Below are positions 1 through 9,178 of a stretch of DNA of 64,000 bases, one piece after another. How positions within the stretch are numbered: position 1 is the first letter of the stretch; each line of letters starts with the position of its first letter. Both the position numbers and the translations under genes were made by a program. Origin of the DNA: Paranoxybacillus vitaminiphilus (GTDB taxonomy: Bacteria > Bacillota > Bacilli > Bacillales > Anoxybacillaceae); NCBI RefSeq assembly GCF_003259935.1, contig NZ_QLMH01000003.1, positions 94,628 through 158,627 on the forward strand, given 5' to 3'. The notes below the pieces were generated by a model. It searched no databases and was not told the DNA's origin. It saw only the letters and a list, made by a program, of their open reading frames with translations.

Positions 1-1
1 A

Positions 2-364
2 ATGTTCGATCATCCTCATTTTCATATTTTAGGGTTCGTGAACCACATTGACGAGTGGATGGAAGCGGCTGATGTACTTATTACAAAACCGGGCGGATTG
101 ACCTGTTTTGAAGCATTATCAAAGGGGCTGCCTATGTATATATATCAACCAATCCCTGGTCATGAAGAAAAAAATTGTGATTTTTTAATCAATAACCATT
201 TGGCGATAAAAATGGATGATCCAAATCATATTGATCGTTTGATCGCAAGTCTGCTTTTTTCGCCGCAAGATCTGCAGTTTTTGCATAATAAGATAAAGGA
301 ATTTCAACAAAAAATAGACCCATTGGCAAGTGCCAAATTTATTGTTAACGAGCTTATTCTATGA
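2..364 (+). CDS. C-terminal part of a MurG/MGDG-synthase-type glycosyltransferase (cut by window start)
   Basis: The 120 visible residues are the nucleotide-sugar-binding half of a GT-B glycosyltransferase of the GT28 family (MurG, MGDG synthase, processive diacylglycerol glucosyltransferase). The signature is the stretch ADVLITKPGGLTCFEALSKG near residue 24, followed by PGHEEKN near residue 57, where the Gly-rich loop, acidic residue and Asn contact the UDP-sugar. Enzymes of this group transfer hexose from a UDP-sugar to diacylglycerol or a similar lipid at the cytoplasmic membrane. The first visible Met is almost certainly internal, because the N-terminal acceptor domain of roughly 250 residues is missing to the left. 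The exact acceptor cannot be decided from this piece. Confidence 0.8.
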   Translation: MFDHPHFHILGFVNHIDEWMEAADVLITKPGGLTCFEALSKGLPMYIYQPIPGHEEKNCDFLINNHLAIKMDDPNHIDRLIASLLFSPQDLQFLHNKIKEFQQKIDPLASAKFIVNELIL

Positions 365-421
365 TGCCGTTCACTCATTTGGTGGTAAAATTCATGAATG
401 CTTAACCTATTTCCAAAAGAA

Positions 422-453
422 GCCCGCACTTCAAGCGAAGTTAAGTGGCGGGC
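422..453 (-). terminator. Rho-independent terminator between convergent genes
   Basis: Arms GCCCGC-ACTT (422-431) and AAGT-G-GCGGGC (443-453) form a GC-rich hairpin. Read on the minus strand it is followed by TTCTTTT, so it best serves the lipid kinase gene that ends at 457, and may also stop the incoming plus-strand glycosyltransferase transcript. Confidence 0.7.
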
Positions 454-456
454 AGC

Positions 457-1341
457 TCACATGATCAGTAACGTATCTTTTTGAATCGTCACATTCACCG
501 GGGTTTTCGTAAGGACTTCGCCATCGCTTTGTACAATCATCGGCCATTCGGAGGTAACTTCTACTTCTTTTCCTTTGAGTATGGTAACACCGGGATGAAA
601 AACATGCTTCCCTTTATACGCCTTTGGAAAAGTGCGTAACAGCTCCCATTTTGTTATGTTGTGTACGATACAAATATCGAAAAGTCCATCATTATAACAA
701 GCATCCGGACATATTTTAATCCCTCCGCCGTAATTCGGAATATTGGCAATGGCAATTAACCATACATTGAAAAAAGCCAGTGTCTTCCCGTCAATCTTTA
801 ATTGAATGTGGACAGGATGGTAGTTTAATAAAGCATGCAAGACACTAAGTCCATATGAAAGGCCGCCTAATCTAATAAAATTCAACCAATTTTTATATTT
901 GGAAGTATTGTTTACCTCGGCGACTTTGCCGTCAAAGCCGATCCCCGTTACAGTAATGCAGTACTTTTCGCCAATTTTTCCAACATCCATTTTTCTTGGC
1001 TTTCCCATTAAAATACGTTCCAATGCCTTTTTATAGTCCATTGGTATATTAAGAGCCTTTGCCAAATCATTTCCCGATCCTGCAGGGATAATACCCAAAG
1101 GTATATTTGAACCGATTAATCCGTTAGCAACATCATGGATTGTACCATCTCCGCCTAAGGCAACAACGGCATAACATTGTTCAGAAGCAGCTTCCTTAGC
1201 GATTTCTACGGCATGTTTTGGACGTTCTGTAAAACGCATTTGATAATTTAACTGTTTCTCTTGAAGCAACTTCTCAACCTTTTTCCAAACTTTTAGTCCG
1301 TTTCCGTTTCCCGAGATTTTATTGACGATAAAATAATACAT
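457..1341 (-). CDS. Diacylglycerol/lipid kinase family protein (DgkB/YegS/YtlR type)
   Basis: This 294-residue protein is a DAGK-catalytic-domain lipid kinase, which phosphorylates diacylglycerol or a related lipid with ATP at the membrane surface. The N-terminus NKISGNGNG is the first nucleotide loop. ALGGDGTIHDVANGL near residue 62 carries the family GGDGT motif, and IIPAGSGNDLAKAL near residue 85 is the second phosphate-binding motif. The C-terminal half is the beta-sandwich domain of the YegS/DgkB fold (SDGE near residue 270). Length is normal for the family. The ATG at 1341 has AAAGGAAAG upstream. DgkB and YtlR paralogues cannot be separated by eye, so no symbol is given. Confidence 0.85.
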   Translation of the reverse strand: MYYFIVNKISGNGNGLKVWKKVEKLLQEKQLNYQMRFTERPKHAVEIAKEAASEQCYAVVALGGDGTIHDVANGLIGSNIPLGIIPAGSGNDLAKALNIPMDYKKALERILMGKPRKMDVGKIGEKYCITVTGIGFDGKVAEVNNTSKYKNWLNFIRLGGLSYGLSVLHALLNYHPVHIQLKIDGKTLAFFNVWLIAIANIPNYGGGIKICPDACYNDGLFDICIVHNITKWELLRTFPKAYKGKHVFHPGVTILKGKEVEVTSEWPMIVQSDGEVLTKTPVNVTIQKDTLLIM

Positions 1342-1639
1342 ATCGATCTTTCCTTTTTGTTAGAGATAATAAAAGTTTTACAGGATATGTGAAAATTGTT
1401 TATATAGGTAAAAAAGATCATTCCATAACTAGATTTAATTCCATTCATTTTACCATTTTAACGTCTGTTTTTAAAATACCAATGACTTCAATTCGGGAAA
1501 CGAAACATAAAAAGATTTTTGACACTCATCTCATACTTGTATAGAACATGCTTCTTCCCCCATTACCTTATAAGAAAAACGTTGTTTTATGTATATTTTT
1601 TACTCTGGTTAACAAAAATATTCCATATCAGGGGGGGAA
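1342..1639. other. AT-rich intergenic stretch without recognisable gene
   Basis: About 300 bases lie between the lipid kinase start (minus strand) and the remnant dehydrogenase start (plus strand). It should hold the divergent promoters, but I see no convincing -35/-10 pair and no open frame with protein-like composition. Confidence 0.5.
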
Positions 1640-1982
1640 ATGAATTCCATTCAATTTGAATACAGTGTACCGCGGTATGTCTTAAGTAAAATGATGGGTA
1701 AAGTTTCAAAATCTTTTTATTGGAATCATTGACGGTGTCGATTGGACAACCGTTTGGCTTAATGAGCTGCATATTAAAGGAAGCTTTGCGTACAGTACGG
1801 ATGAATATCAAGGAAAGAAGATGAGAACGCTGCAAATTGCCATTGAATTAATGAGTAATGAAAAGGTGGATTTATCTCCATTGGTCACACATCGTTTTCC
1901 TTTGGAAAATTATCGTGCTGCCTTACAAACGGTTGTTAACAAAGGAAAAGGTTCAACGATGAAAGTGGTATTCGAACCTTAA
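1640..1982 (+). pseudogene. Zinc-binding medium-chain dehydrogenase remnant with large internal deletion and frameshift
   Basis: An ATG at 1640 preceded by a G-rich run opens with MNSIQFEYSVPRYVLSKMMG, typical of the N-terminus of a zinc-dependent alcohol/threonine dehydrogenase-like protein. This frame stops after about 30 residues. From about 1720 a different frame reads VDWTTVWLNELHIKGSFAYS and continues through ELMSNEKVDLSPLVTHRFPLENYRAALQTVVNKGKGSTMKVVFEP to a TAA at 1980-1982, which is the C-terminal end of the same family. The catalytic zinc ligands and the Rossmann fold, roughly 280 residues, are missing. Intact relatives are about 340-390 residues long. The gene is therefore dead. 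It sits just upstream of another disabled gene, suggesting one former operon. Confidence 0.75.
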
Positions 1983-2020
1983 ATCAATACCTTAATAACA
2001 CTAGCTTGGAGGGAAACATT

Positions 2021-3112
2021 GTGAGAACTTTTACCATTAGCGGAAACAAGCAAACTCCTTTTTTAAATTGGCTTGCAGAAGGAATAAAAGAGGAGTTTTT
2101 ATCAAGAGGTTATACGTTTTATTAAGTTCCTGAAGAAAATATTAAACTTGTGTTTCATTTTATCGATCCTGAAAAACCACGGCCATATCGGAGGAAGGCT
2201 CAGGCAACGTTTATCGTTTCTGTTATGGAAACATCGGAAAAATCGGAAAATATTCATAAATCAGCCTATCCATATTTAGTCAGGTCTTTAGCGAATCATT
2301 TGATGTATATCTTACATCATGATGATGAAACAACGGATATTTATTTTCTTACACCTGAACAAGGGTTTTACAAATTGACGTATCGAAAAGGAGAAGAAGA
2401 AACATTTTTCAAACGTATTTATGAAAGGTTAGAACCGCTGGCCGCTTCGCAGTTAGTAATTAACAATGATTTTTATGATGATCTTCCAGAAGAGATGTGG
2501 AACGGCGATGAGATTACGAAATCATTAAGCGAATCAGGAAAAAAGCTTGACCGTATGAATTTACTTCCTGCTCCATTTCCATTAGAGGAATATCTCACCC
2601 CTCGTGATATGCGTCATCTGAAAAAGCTTTACGGAATAGGAGGACTGAGCTATGGAAATCTCAGTGCCAGACGGGACGGTCACAGCTTTTGGATGAGTGC
2701 AAGCGGAATTAACAAGGCAGATATGAAAACGGTTGGCGAAGATTTTCTTCTAATAAGGGGATATGATCCAGATAAAAATGCCATAAAAGTAAGCGTTCCT
2801 CCGAATATAACCCCAAAAAGGGCATCTGTTGATGCGATTGAACATTGGATGATTTATAAAGAACACCCGGAGGTAGGAGCGATTGTACATATTCATGCTT
2901 GGATAGACGGCATAAGGGCTACAGAGATTAATTATCCATGTGGAACGATTGAACTTGCAAAAACAGTAGCAGAGCTTGTCAGAAATTCGGAGGAGCCTTC
3001 TCGAGCGATTATAGGCCTTAAAAACCATGGCTTAACCATAACTGGTACGGATTTAAATGACATCTTTGAACGCATCGAAGGTAAAATTATTCCTCAAGTG
3101 CCGATGTCTTAA
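2021..3112 (+). pseudogene. Class II aldolase/adducin family protein interrupted by an in-frame TAA
   Basis: A GTG at 2021, with TTGGAGGGAAAC upstream at good spacing, starts a frame reading MRTFTISGNKQTPFLNWLAE. It meets TAA at 2123-2125 and continues in the same frame as VPEENIKLVFHFIDPEKPRPY down to 3112. The C-terminal 190 residues are a class II aldolase/adducin domain: GLSYGNLSARR, the metal-ligand type motif HIHAW, and GLKNHGLTITG. A single base change (for example CAA to TAA) would explain the stop. Restart at the ATG near 2225 or at a non-ATG codon near 2150 could still make a protein holding the aldolase domain. The substrate is unknown. It follows the dead dehydrogenase by about 40 bases. 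Confidence 0.7.
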
Positions 3113-3162
3113 CATGAATGAACAAACTTCATTTTCGTATTGCCAAATGAGTTGATCAACAG

Positions 3163-3195
3163 AAAAACCTTTTGCCGAAAAAGCAAAAGGTTTTT
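3163..3195. terminator. Bidirectional rho-independent terminator
   Basis: Thirteen-base perfect arms AAAAACCTTTTGC (3163-3175) and GCAAAAGGTTTTT (3183-3195) with a seven-base loop. The A-run and T-run on either side allow it to work for the plus-strand aldolase remnant and the minus-strand mnmM gene, whose stop codon lies in the right arm. Confidence 0.9.
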
Positions 3196-3766
3196 ATCTT
3201 TTTTCAATCGCCACGATAAACGGCGGATGGTTAATTTGGTTAATAAATTCGTAACGGAGAACATGGGCTTTTTGTTGATCTAATGTTTGGACGTATTCAA
3301 GCAATGCATCACGTTCCACAGCACCTTCAGGATGTCCGTGATAAATAACAAGCACGATAATTCCTTCAGGAGCCATGATTTCTAACAGTTGTTCAACGGC
3401 GCGAATCGTTGAATCCGGTTTGGTGACAATTTGTTTGTCGCCGCCTGGCAAATAACCGAGATTAAAAATCGCCCCTGTAATTTTGCCGTGGTATTGCTCG
3501 GGAATTTTTTCAATGAGCTGATCATGGCTTGCGTGAAATAATGTGACTTGCTCTAATGCGTCATGCTCTCGCAGGCGATTTGTCGTATTTTCAATGGCTT
3601 GCGCTTGAATGTCGAAGCCGAACACATGCCCTGTTTTTCCGACGCGTTCCGCTAAATAAAGCGTATCATGTCCGTTTCCCACTGTTGCGTCAACGGCGAT
3701 GTCGCCTGTTTGAACGGCTAAATCCATCAGAGTGCGGGCAAAAGGCAGAATGCGTGCTAGCTTCAC
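3194..3766 (-). CDS. mnmM: tRNA (mnm5s2U34) methyltransferase MnmM (YtqB)
   Basis: The 190-residue class I SAM methyltransferase matches the YtqB family, now known as MnmM, which methylates 5-aminomethyl-2-thiouridine at tRNA wobble position 34 in Gram-positive bacteria. The SAM-binding motif I is DATVGNGHDTLYLAE near residue 26, with the acidic motif II GFDIQ about 20 residues on. NLGYLPGGDK near residue 103 is the family-specific substrate loop. Length is that of the whole family. It overlaps the upstream ytqA stop by four bases, so the two are translationally coupled. It is the last gene of that minus-strand unit. Confidence 0.88.
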   Translation of the reverse strand: MKLARILPFARTLMDLAVQTGDIAVDATVGNGHDTLYLAERVGKTGHVFGFDIQAQAIENTTNRLREHDALEQVTLFHASHDQLIEKIPEQYHGKITGAIFNLGYLPGGDKQIVTKPDSTIRAVEQLLEIMAPEGIIVLVIYHGHPEGAVERDALLEYVQTLDQQKAHVLRYEFINQINHPPFIVAIEKR

Positions 3767-4725
3767 TGTTTCATCACTTCTTTTTTGTAATATTTTCCTT
3801 GGTAACTGTTGCGGCGTTTTAATTCCGCATCAATTGCGTTTAGCACTTCCCACTTGTTTACGCTCCACATCGGTCCGATCATTAAATCGATTGGTCCGTC
3901 GCCGGTAATGCGGTGAACGATCATTTCCGGCGGGAGAATTTCCAGTTGATCGCATACAAGATGGACGTATTCGTCAAATGATAAAAATTGCAATAATCCT
4001 TTTTCATATTGTTTGACCATCGGTGTTCCTTTTAAAAGATGCAATAAATGGATTTTAATGCCTTGTACATCAAGATTGGCGACCGTTCTTGCCGTCTCCA
4101 TCATCATATCATAGTCTTCAAGCGGCAGGCCGTTAATAATGTGCGAGCATACGCGAATGCCATGTTTACGAAGTTTATTCACACCTTCAACATAACATTC
4201 AAAATCATGGGCGCGATTAATAAGCAAAGCTGTTCGCTCATGTACGGTTTGCAGCCCAAGTTCGACCCATAAATATGTCCGTTCATTTAATTCCGCCAAA
4301 TACTCAACGACGTCATCCGGAAGGCAATCCGGCCGGGTAGCGATAGATAAGCCGACAACTCCTTCAAGGTTGAGGACAGTTTCATATTTTTCGCGCAGAA
4401 CATCAACGGGTGCGTGTGTATTGGTGAACGCTTGAAAGTAAGCGATATATTTGCCGTCTTTCCATTTTTCATGCATTTTTTCCTTAATTTTATTGAATTG
4501 TGTCACTAAATCATCGGCGCGGTCGCCGGCAAAATCGCCCGAACCTGCGGCACTGCAAAACGTACAGCCGCCGTAAGCAACCGTTCCATCGCGATTCGGG
4601 CAGTCAAATCCGCCGTCAAGGGCAACCTTAAATACTTTATGTCCGAATGTTTGGCGCAAGTGATAGTTCCATGTATGATAACGTTTATCGTCATTTGTAT
4701 ACGGAAATGGGTTGGACTGTGTCAA
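3763..4725 (-). CDS. ytqA: Radical SAM protein YtqA (TIGR01212 type)
   Basis: This radical SAM enzyme of unknown substrate has the spaced iron-sulfur motif C-X11-C-X2-C (Cys42, Cys54, Cys57 in FDCPNRDGTVAYGGCTFC), the unusual spacing of the YtqA/YhcC group. GLQTVHERT and HIINGLPLED are conserved radical SAM core strands. The start chosen is the TTG at 4725, because AAGGAGGG lies seven bases before it; a longer reading from 4749 would place that ribosome site inside the gene. The product is then 320 residues. The overlap with mnmM suggests a tRNA-related role, but that is inference. Confidence 0.82.
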   Translation of the reverse strand: MTQSNPFPYTNDDKRYHTWNYHLRQTFGHKVFKVALDGGFDCPNRDGTVAYGGCTFCSAAGSGDFAGDRADDLVTQFNKIKEKMHEKWKDGKYIAYFQAFTNTHAPVDVLREKYETVLNLEGVVGLSIATRPDCLPDDVVEYLAELNERTYLWVELGLQTVHERTALLINRAHDFECYVEGVNKLRKHGIRVCSHIINGLPLEDYDMMMETARTVANLDVQGIKIHLLHLLKGTPMVKQYEKGLLQFLSFDEYVHLVCDQLEILPPEMIVHRITGDGPIDLMIGPMWSVNKWEVLNAIDAELKRRNSYQGKYYKKEVMKQ

Positions 4726-4882
4726 AACAGCTCCCTCCTTAAATGGCAAATAGTATCATTCCAGCATTGTAGCACGATTTATGAGAAAAATCGACATTTG
4801 CCAATCATTAACGTCATAACCGAAAAACGAAATGCACACATTAAATGGTGAGAAAGACTATTTTTTCATTGGAGGGAAGCAT

Positions 4883-5146
4883 ATGGCGACGCGGCAGTCA
4901 GTGGATGAGTTTTTACAACGTTGTGAAGATGTGATTCGCTACGCCAAGGACCAATATACAGAAGCGAAAAAACAAGAACATTACAACGATACCGAATATA
5001 CAAAAGCGCAACAAATGCTGGAAGAAGCGAATAATGAGCTTGCCCATTTAGCATTAAGCTGCAATGCCCAGCAGCGTGAACAACTGCATCGCATGCGCCT
5101 GCAGATGCAACAATTGCAAAATGAAATGGTTTTATTAAACCATTAA
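4883..5146 (+). CDS. ytzC: YtzC family protein (DUF2524)
   Basis: An 87-residue, strongly charged, probably fully helical protein (MATRQSVDEFLQRCEDVIRY... with repeated Gln/Glu/Leu heptads in its second half). The sequence and its place next to ytqA match B. subtilis YtzC, of unknown function. The ATG at 4883 is preceded by GGAGGGAAGCAT; an in-frame upstream start at 4832 lacks any ribosome site. It is followed after 15 bases by another small gene on the same strand. Confidence 0.78.
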   Translation: MATRQSVDEFLQRCEDVIRYAKDQYTEAKKQEHYNDTEYTKAQQMLEEANNELAHLALSCNAQQREQLHRMRLQMQQLQNEMVLLNH

Positions 5147-5161
5147 TAAGGAGAGAAAACA

Positions 5162-5326
5162 ATGAAGAAACGTTCTAAGCAAAACAATCCGGAACAAAAA
5201 ACAAGAAACGGCATCAATAATAACGATATCGAGTTAGGTAAAGATTTTGATCCGGTTAAACAAGCGAAAAAAGTGTATGAACAAACAGGCGGACAGCCGC
5301 AAAAATCGAAACAGCATGTTGAATAG
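5162..5326 (+). CDS. Small hydrophilic protein, 54 residues, function unknown
   Basis: Starts at an ATG at 5162 with AAGGAGAG immediately upstream and ends with TAG at 5324-5326. The product is very polar (MKKRSKQNNPEQKTRNGINN at the N-terminus) with a central acidic patch (DIELGKDFDP) and a basic middle and end. There is no membrane segment and no cysteine. Size and composition resemble minor spore or cytosolic small proteins of Bacillaceae, but I do not recognise a family. It is probably co-transcribed with ytzC and is followed by a strong terminator. Confidence 0.65.
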   Translation: MKKRSKQNNPEQKTRNGINNNDIELGKDFDPVKQAKKVYEQTGGQPQKSKQHVE

Positions 5327-5332
5327 CAATAT

Positions 5333-5369
5333 AAAAAGAGTTTGCCGCGCTTACGGCAAGCTCTTTTTT
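5333..5369 (+). terminator. Terminator of the ytzC unit
   Basis: AAAAAGAGTTTGCCG (5333-5347) pairs with CGGCAAGCTCTTTTT across a six-base loop, followed by a T-run. Confidence 0.9.
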
Positions 5370-5923
5370 GTTAAAAATCGTAAAACTTACAACTTTAACG
5401 GCATTGATTGCACTCGACTTTTTTCACGATTGGCCGCATTATGCGATATATGTGTTCTGTAAAAAAAGAAAGTGGAATAAATGGATTTGGATTGAGTTAC
5501 TCCGAAGCATTATGAAGATGTTTAGAAAGTTTGTGTTATTTTCGTTTTAGCTATAATTTCTTCCATAACTAACTATATGCAGAAGCGAACTGTTTTCCCT
5601 TACGTTTAAACTCTTGAACAAAGAAAGGCTTTTCTGGAAATGCCAACGTACCGGTGAGAGAAAATTTAATAATAAACTGACAAGACTTAGTGTTTAGCTT
5701 TACACATTCATATCATTCGTCTTCTTTTTGGAATTATGATGGTTTTAAAGTGTTAACGTATATTCCCTAAAATATTTTGTGTTGATGAATTTTTTACTAA
5801 ACGTAACGATCTAAACAAATATTCATATAATAACATTCAAAAATCACCGCATAGGCTTATTTGTTTTATGATAATGGCTGGAAAGCAAATAAATAGTGCT
5901 AGTGCATTTTTTCTCCCCTCTAC
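5370..5923. other. About 550 bases without a gene
   Basis: AT-rich sequence between the ytzC terminator and the leuS promoter. Two short overlapping frames around 5247-5550 have no ribosome site and are rejected. No repeat, RNA fold or remnant was recognised. Confidence 0.5.
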
Positions 5924-5952
5924 TTGCAACAAACCGACAAATTTTTTAAAAT
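5924..5952 (+). promoter_or_regulatory. SigA-type promoter for the leuS T-box transcript
   Basis: TTGCAA (5924-5929), a 17-base spacer and TAAAAT (5947-5952), placed about 30 bases before the first T-box stem. Confidence 0.6.
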
Positions 5953-5981
5953 AATGACTATAAAAAAATATTGGGAAATAA

Positions 5982-6221
5982 CGGTGAAAAGGAGTAGTAG
6001 TGAACAAAACGGAATGCAGAGAGTTGACGGCCGGTGCAAGTCAACCGAAGTTTGTTCACGAACTCGCCTTTGAGTTGCGAACGTAAACGGCCCAGCGCCT
6101 AGTAATGTTCGCCGTGAATCTGCGTTAAGGATTTGAGTGAGTACACGCTTTTGTGTGCTAAATAGGGTGGTACCGCGGGAATTTCAACCTCTCGTCCCTT
6201 TTTAGGGAGAGAGGTTTTTTC
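5982..6221 (+). promoter_or_regulatory. T-box leader (leucine) controlling leuS
   Basis: The leader has the standard T-box parts in order. Stem I begins with AGAGAGTTGACGG and a GGTGCAA-type loop. A probable specifier CTC (Leu) lies at 6063-6065, just after GAA. The conserved T-box AGGGTGGTACCGCGG is at 6164-6178. The terminator hairpin AACCTCTC...GAGAGGTT with a T-run is at 6186-6220. By established mechanism, uncharged tRNA-Leu pairs with specifier and T-box to form the antiterminator, so leuS is read when leucyl-tRNA is scarce. The specifier assignment rests on position and on the downstream gene. Confidence 0.93.
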
Positions 6222-6278
6222 ATTACCCTTTTTGTTAACAATGATCCAAATAGAAAGAGACAGATAGGAGGAAAGAAA

Positions 6279-8696
6279 ATGAGCTTCAATCACCGTGAAG
6301 TTGAAAAGAAGTGGCAAAAGTATTGGGAAGAAAATAAAACATTTAAGACGGTCGAAGATGACAGCAAGCGCAAATTTTATGTGCTTGATATGTTCCCTTA
6401 TCCGTCCGGCGCGGGACTTCATGTTGGGCATCCGGAAGGGTATACCGCAACTGACATTTTAGCGCGCATGAAGCGCATGCAAGGGTATAATGTTCTTCAT
6501 CCGATGGGATGGGACGCGTTCGGTTTACCTGCTGAGCAATATGCGTTAGATACAGGGAACGACCCGGCTGAATTTACGGAGAAAAACATCAATAATTTCC
6601 GTCGCCAAATTAAATCATTAGGTTTCTCGTATGACTGGGATCGTGAAATAAACACAACCGATCCGAACTATTACAAATGGACACAATGGATTTTCTTAAA
6701 GTTGTATGAAAAAGGATTAGCTTACATCGATGAAGTGCCTGTGAACTGGTGTCCGGCGTTAGGAACGGTGCTTGCGAATGAAGAAGTGATTGATGGTAAA
6801 AGTGAACGCGGCGGCCATCCGGTGATCCGCAAGCCGATGAAACAATGGATGCTTCGCATTACGGCGTATGCGGACCGCTTGCTTGAAGATTTAGAAGAGT
6901 TGGATTGGCCGGAAAGCATTAAAGAAATGCAGCGCAACTGGATCGGCCGTTCAGAAGGGGCGAATATTCACTTTGCCATTGACGGTCATGATGAGACGTT
7001 TACAGTATTTACGACTCGTCCTGATACATTGTTTGGGGCGACTTATACCGTACTCGCTCCTGAGCATCCGCTTGTGGAAAAAATTACGACGCCTGAGCAA
7101 AAAGCGGCAGTCGAAGCTTATTTACAGCAAATCCAAAGCAAAAGCGACCTTGAGCGCACGGATTTGGCAAAAGAAAAAACAGGCGTATTTACTGGCGCTT
7201 ATGCGATTCATCCAGTCAATGGCGAAAAATTGCCAATTTGGATTGCCGATTATGTATTAATGAGCTACGGTACCGGAGCTATTATGGCTGTTCCTGCTCA
7301 CGATGAACGCGACTACGAATTTGCGAAAAAATTTAACTTGCCAATCAAAGAAGTCGTTGCCGGCGGCGATATTTTGAAAGAAGCGTACACCGGTGACGGT
7401 GAGCATATCAACTCTGACTTCTTAAACGGTTTAAACAAAGAAGAAGCGATTAAGAAAATGCTTGAATGGCTCGAAGCAAACGGCAAAGGGGAAAAGAAAG
7501 TATCGTACCGTCTTCGCGACTGGTTATTCAGCCGTCAACGTTATTGGGGCGAGCCAATTCCAATCATTCATTGGGAAGACGGCACAATGACACCGGTGCC
7601 TGAGGAAGAACTTCCGTTACTCCTTCCGAAAACGGATCAAATTAAACCATCCGGCACAGGCGAGTCTCCGCTTGCGAACATTGAAGATTGGGTAAATGTT
7701 GTCGATCCGAAAACAGGTAAAAAAGGACGCCGTGAGACAAACACAATGCCGCAATGGGCGGGAAGCTGCTGGTATTATTTACGTTATATTGACCCGCACA
7801 ATCCTGACCAGCTTGCCGACCCTGAGAAATTGAAAAAATGGCTTCCGGTTGACGTTTATATCGGCGGTGCAGAACATGCCGTACTTCACTTATTATATGC
7901 CCGCTTCTGGCATAAATTCTTATACGACATCGGTGTTGTCCCGACGAAAGAGCCGTTCCAAAAATTATTTAACCAAGGCATGATTCTTGGTGAAAATAAT
8001 GAGAAAATGAGTAAATCAAAAGGAAATGTTGTCAATCCGGATGATATTATCGAGAGCCATGGCGCGGATACATTGCGTCTATACGAAATGTTCATGGGAC
8101 CACTTGAAGCATCGATTGCCTGGTCAACAAAAGGTTTAGATGGGGCACGCCGTTTCTTGGACCGCGTATGGCGTTTATTCGTTGAAGAGAACGGCAGCCT
8201 TAATCCAAAAATCGTTGATAATCCTGAAACGGACACGTTAGAGCGCGTATATCATCAAACAGTGAAAAAGGTAACAGAAGACTATGAAGCGCTTCGCTTC
8301 AACACCGCCATTTCCCAATTGATGGTGTTTATTAACGAAGCATATAAAGCCCCTGTTTTGCCGAAAGCATACATGGAAGGCTTCGTAAAGCTATTGTCGC
8401 CAGTTTGCCCGCATATCGCTGAAGAGTTATGGGAAAAACTTGGCCATGACAATACAATCGCATACGAAGCGTGGCCTGCCTATGATGAGGCAAAACTAGT
8501 AGACGATGAGGTTGAAATTGTTGTACAAGTAAATGGCAAGGTGCGCGCGAAATTGCATGTGCCGGCTGATGCTTCGAAAGAGCAGCTTGAGCAAATCGCA
8601 ATGGAAGATGCGAAAATTAAAGAACAAATCGAAGGAAAAACAGTGCGCAAAGTCATTGCCGTTCCAGGAAAACTGGTGAATATTGTAGCGAATTAA
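6279..8696 (+). CDS. leuS: Leucyl-tRNA synthetase
   Basis: This 805-residue class Ia synthetase charges tRNA-Leu with leucine in the cytosol. The HIGH-type signature is HVGH at residues 48-51 and the KMSKS loop is at about residues 576-580. Between them lies the CP1 editing domain ([15 protein letters not shown] near 246 and [15 protein letters not shown] near 330, with the conserved Asp of the editing site). The C-terminal [14 protein letters not shown] is the tRNA-binding tail. Length is typical of bacterial LeuRS. AGGAGGAAAGAAA precedes the ATG. The gene is controlled by the T-box leader directly upstream. Confidence 0.98.
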   Translation: MSFNHREVEKKWQKYWEENKTFKTVEDDSKRKFYVLDMFPYPSGAGLHVGHPEGYTATDILARMKRMQGYNVLHPMGWDAFGLPAEQYALDTGNDPAEFTEKNINNFRRQIKSLGFSYDWDREINTTDPNYYKWTQWIFLKLYEKGLAYIDEVPVNWCPALGTVLANEEVIDGKSERGGHPVIRKPMKQWMLRITAYADRLLEDLEELDWPESIKEMQRNWIGRSEGANIHFAIDGHDETFTVFTTRPDTLFGATYTVLAPEHPLVEKITTPEQKAAVEAYLQQIQSKSDLERTDLAKEKTGVFTGAYAIHPVNGEKLPIWIADYVLMSYGTGAIMAVPAHDERDYEFAKKFNLPIKEVVAGGDILKEAYTGDGEHINSDFLNGLNKEEAIKKMLEWLEANGKGEKKVSYRLRDWLFSRQRYWGEPIPIIHWEDGTMTPVPEEELPLLLPKTDQIKPSGTGESPLANIEDWVNVVDPKTGKKGRRETNTMPQWAGSCWYYLRYIDPHNPDQLADPEKLKKWLPVDVYIGGAEHAVLHLLYARFWHKFLYDIGVVPTKEPFQKLFNQGMILGENNEKMSKSKGNVVNPDDIIESHGADTLRLYEMFMGPLEASIAWSTKGLDGARRFLDRVWRLFVEENGSLNPKIVDNPETDTLERVYHQTVKKVTEDYEALRFNTAISQLMVFINEAYKAPVLPKAYMEGFVKLLSPVCPHIAEELWEKLGHDNTIAYEAWPAYDEAKLVDDEVEIVVQVNGKVRAKLHVPADASKEQLEQIAMEDAKIKEQIEGKTVRKVIAVPGKLVNIVAN

Positions 8697-8759
8697 CGTA
8701 AAAAAGTCCCTCACGATGATGAGTGGGGGACAATATATAGAAAGGGGATTTCATCATTC

Positions 8760-9068
8760 ATGGAAGAAATCAAAGAAATTACAGCCGAAGAGCTAAGAGT
8801 GAAACTGGAAAACGGGGAAAAATTAAATTTAATCGATGTCCGCGAGGATGAAGAAGTAGCGCACGGCATGATTCCAGGGGCAAAGCATATTAAAATGGGC
8901 GAGATTCCGAATCGTCTAGACGAATTCAGCAAAGATGAAGAATACATTTTCATCTGTCGTTCTGGTAATCGCAGCGGAACCGTTTGCCGCTATTTGCAGG
9001 ACATGGGCTACAAAGTGTGCAACATGGTCGGCGGCATGCTTGCATGGGATGGAGAAGTAACGAAATAG
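8760..9068 (+). CDS. ytwF: Single-domain rhodanese YtwF
   Basis: A 102-residue rhodanese-homology protein. NLIDVREDEEVAHGMIPGAKHI is the conserved first half. The active-site loop is CRSGNRSG near residue 64, with Cys as the presumed persulfide carrier and a six-residue loop as in sulfurtransferases. Such proteins pass sulfane sulfur or thiosulfate sulfur to acceptors in the cytosol, but the partner is not known here. It lies 60 bases after leuS and is ended by its own terminator. AAAGGGGATTT precedes the ATG. Confidence 0.88.
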   Translation: MEEIKEITAEELRVKLENGEKLNLIDVREDEEVAHGMIPGAKHIKMGEIPNRLDEFSKDEEYIFICRSGNRSGTVCRYLQDMGYKVCNMVGGMLAWDGEVTK

Positions 9069-9079
9069 CGAAAAGCAAC

Positions 9080-9114
9080 GAGGCGATCTCATCATGCTGA
9101 GACGCCTCTTTATT
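9080..9114 (+). terminator. Terminator after ytwF
   Basis: GAGGCG (9080-9085) and CGCCTC (9103-9108), with TCTCA/TGAGA as an inner stem, followed by TTTATTATTTTA. Confidence 0.85.
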
Positions 9115-9178
9115 ATTTTATTTCGGATGCAGGAACTTTTTAATATGAGTATACAGAAAGCAGGGGAGAGAGGAAGCC

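Noticed and set aside
1587-1835. 82-residue minus-strand frame over the dehydrogenase remnant
   Set aside because: The plus strand carries recognisable dehydrogenase sequence there; the minus frame has no family resemblance.
5247-5550. Two overlapping frames of 60-71 residues downstream of ytzC
   Set aside because: No ribosome site, they run through the terminator at 5333-5369, and the composition is not protein-like.
6099-6431. 110-residue minus-strand frame across the leuS T-box
   Set aside because: It is antisense to a structured RNA leader and the leuS start.
8701-8735. GTCCCTCAC/GTGGGGGAC hairpin after leuS as a terminator
   Set aside because: It lacks a T-run, and ytwF follows closely, so read-through or a processing site is as likely; not strong enough to list.
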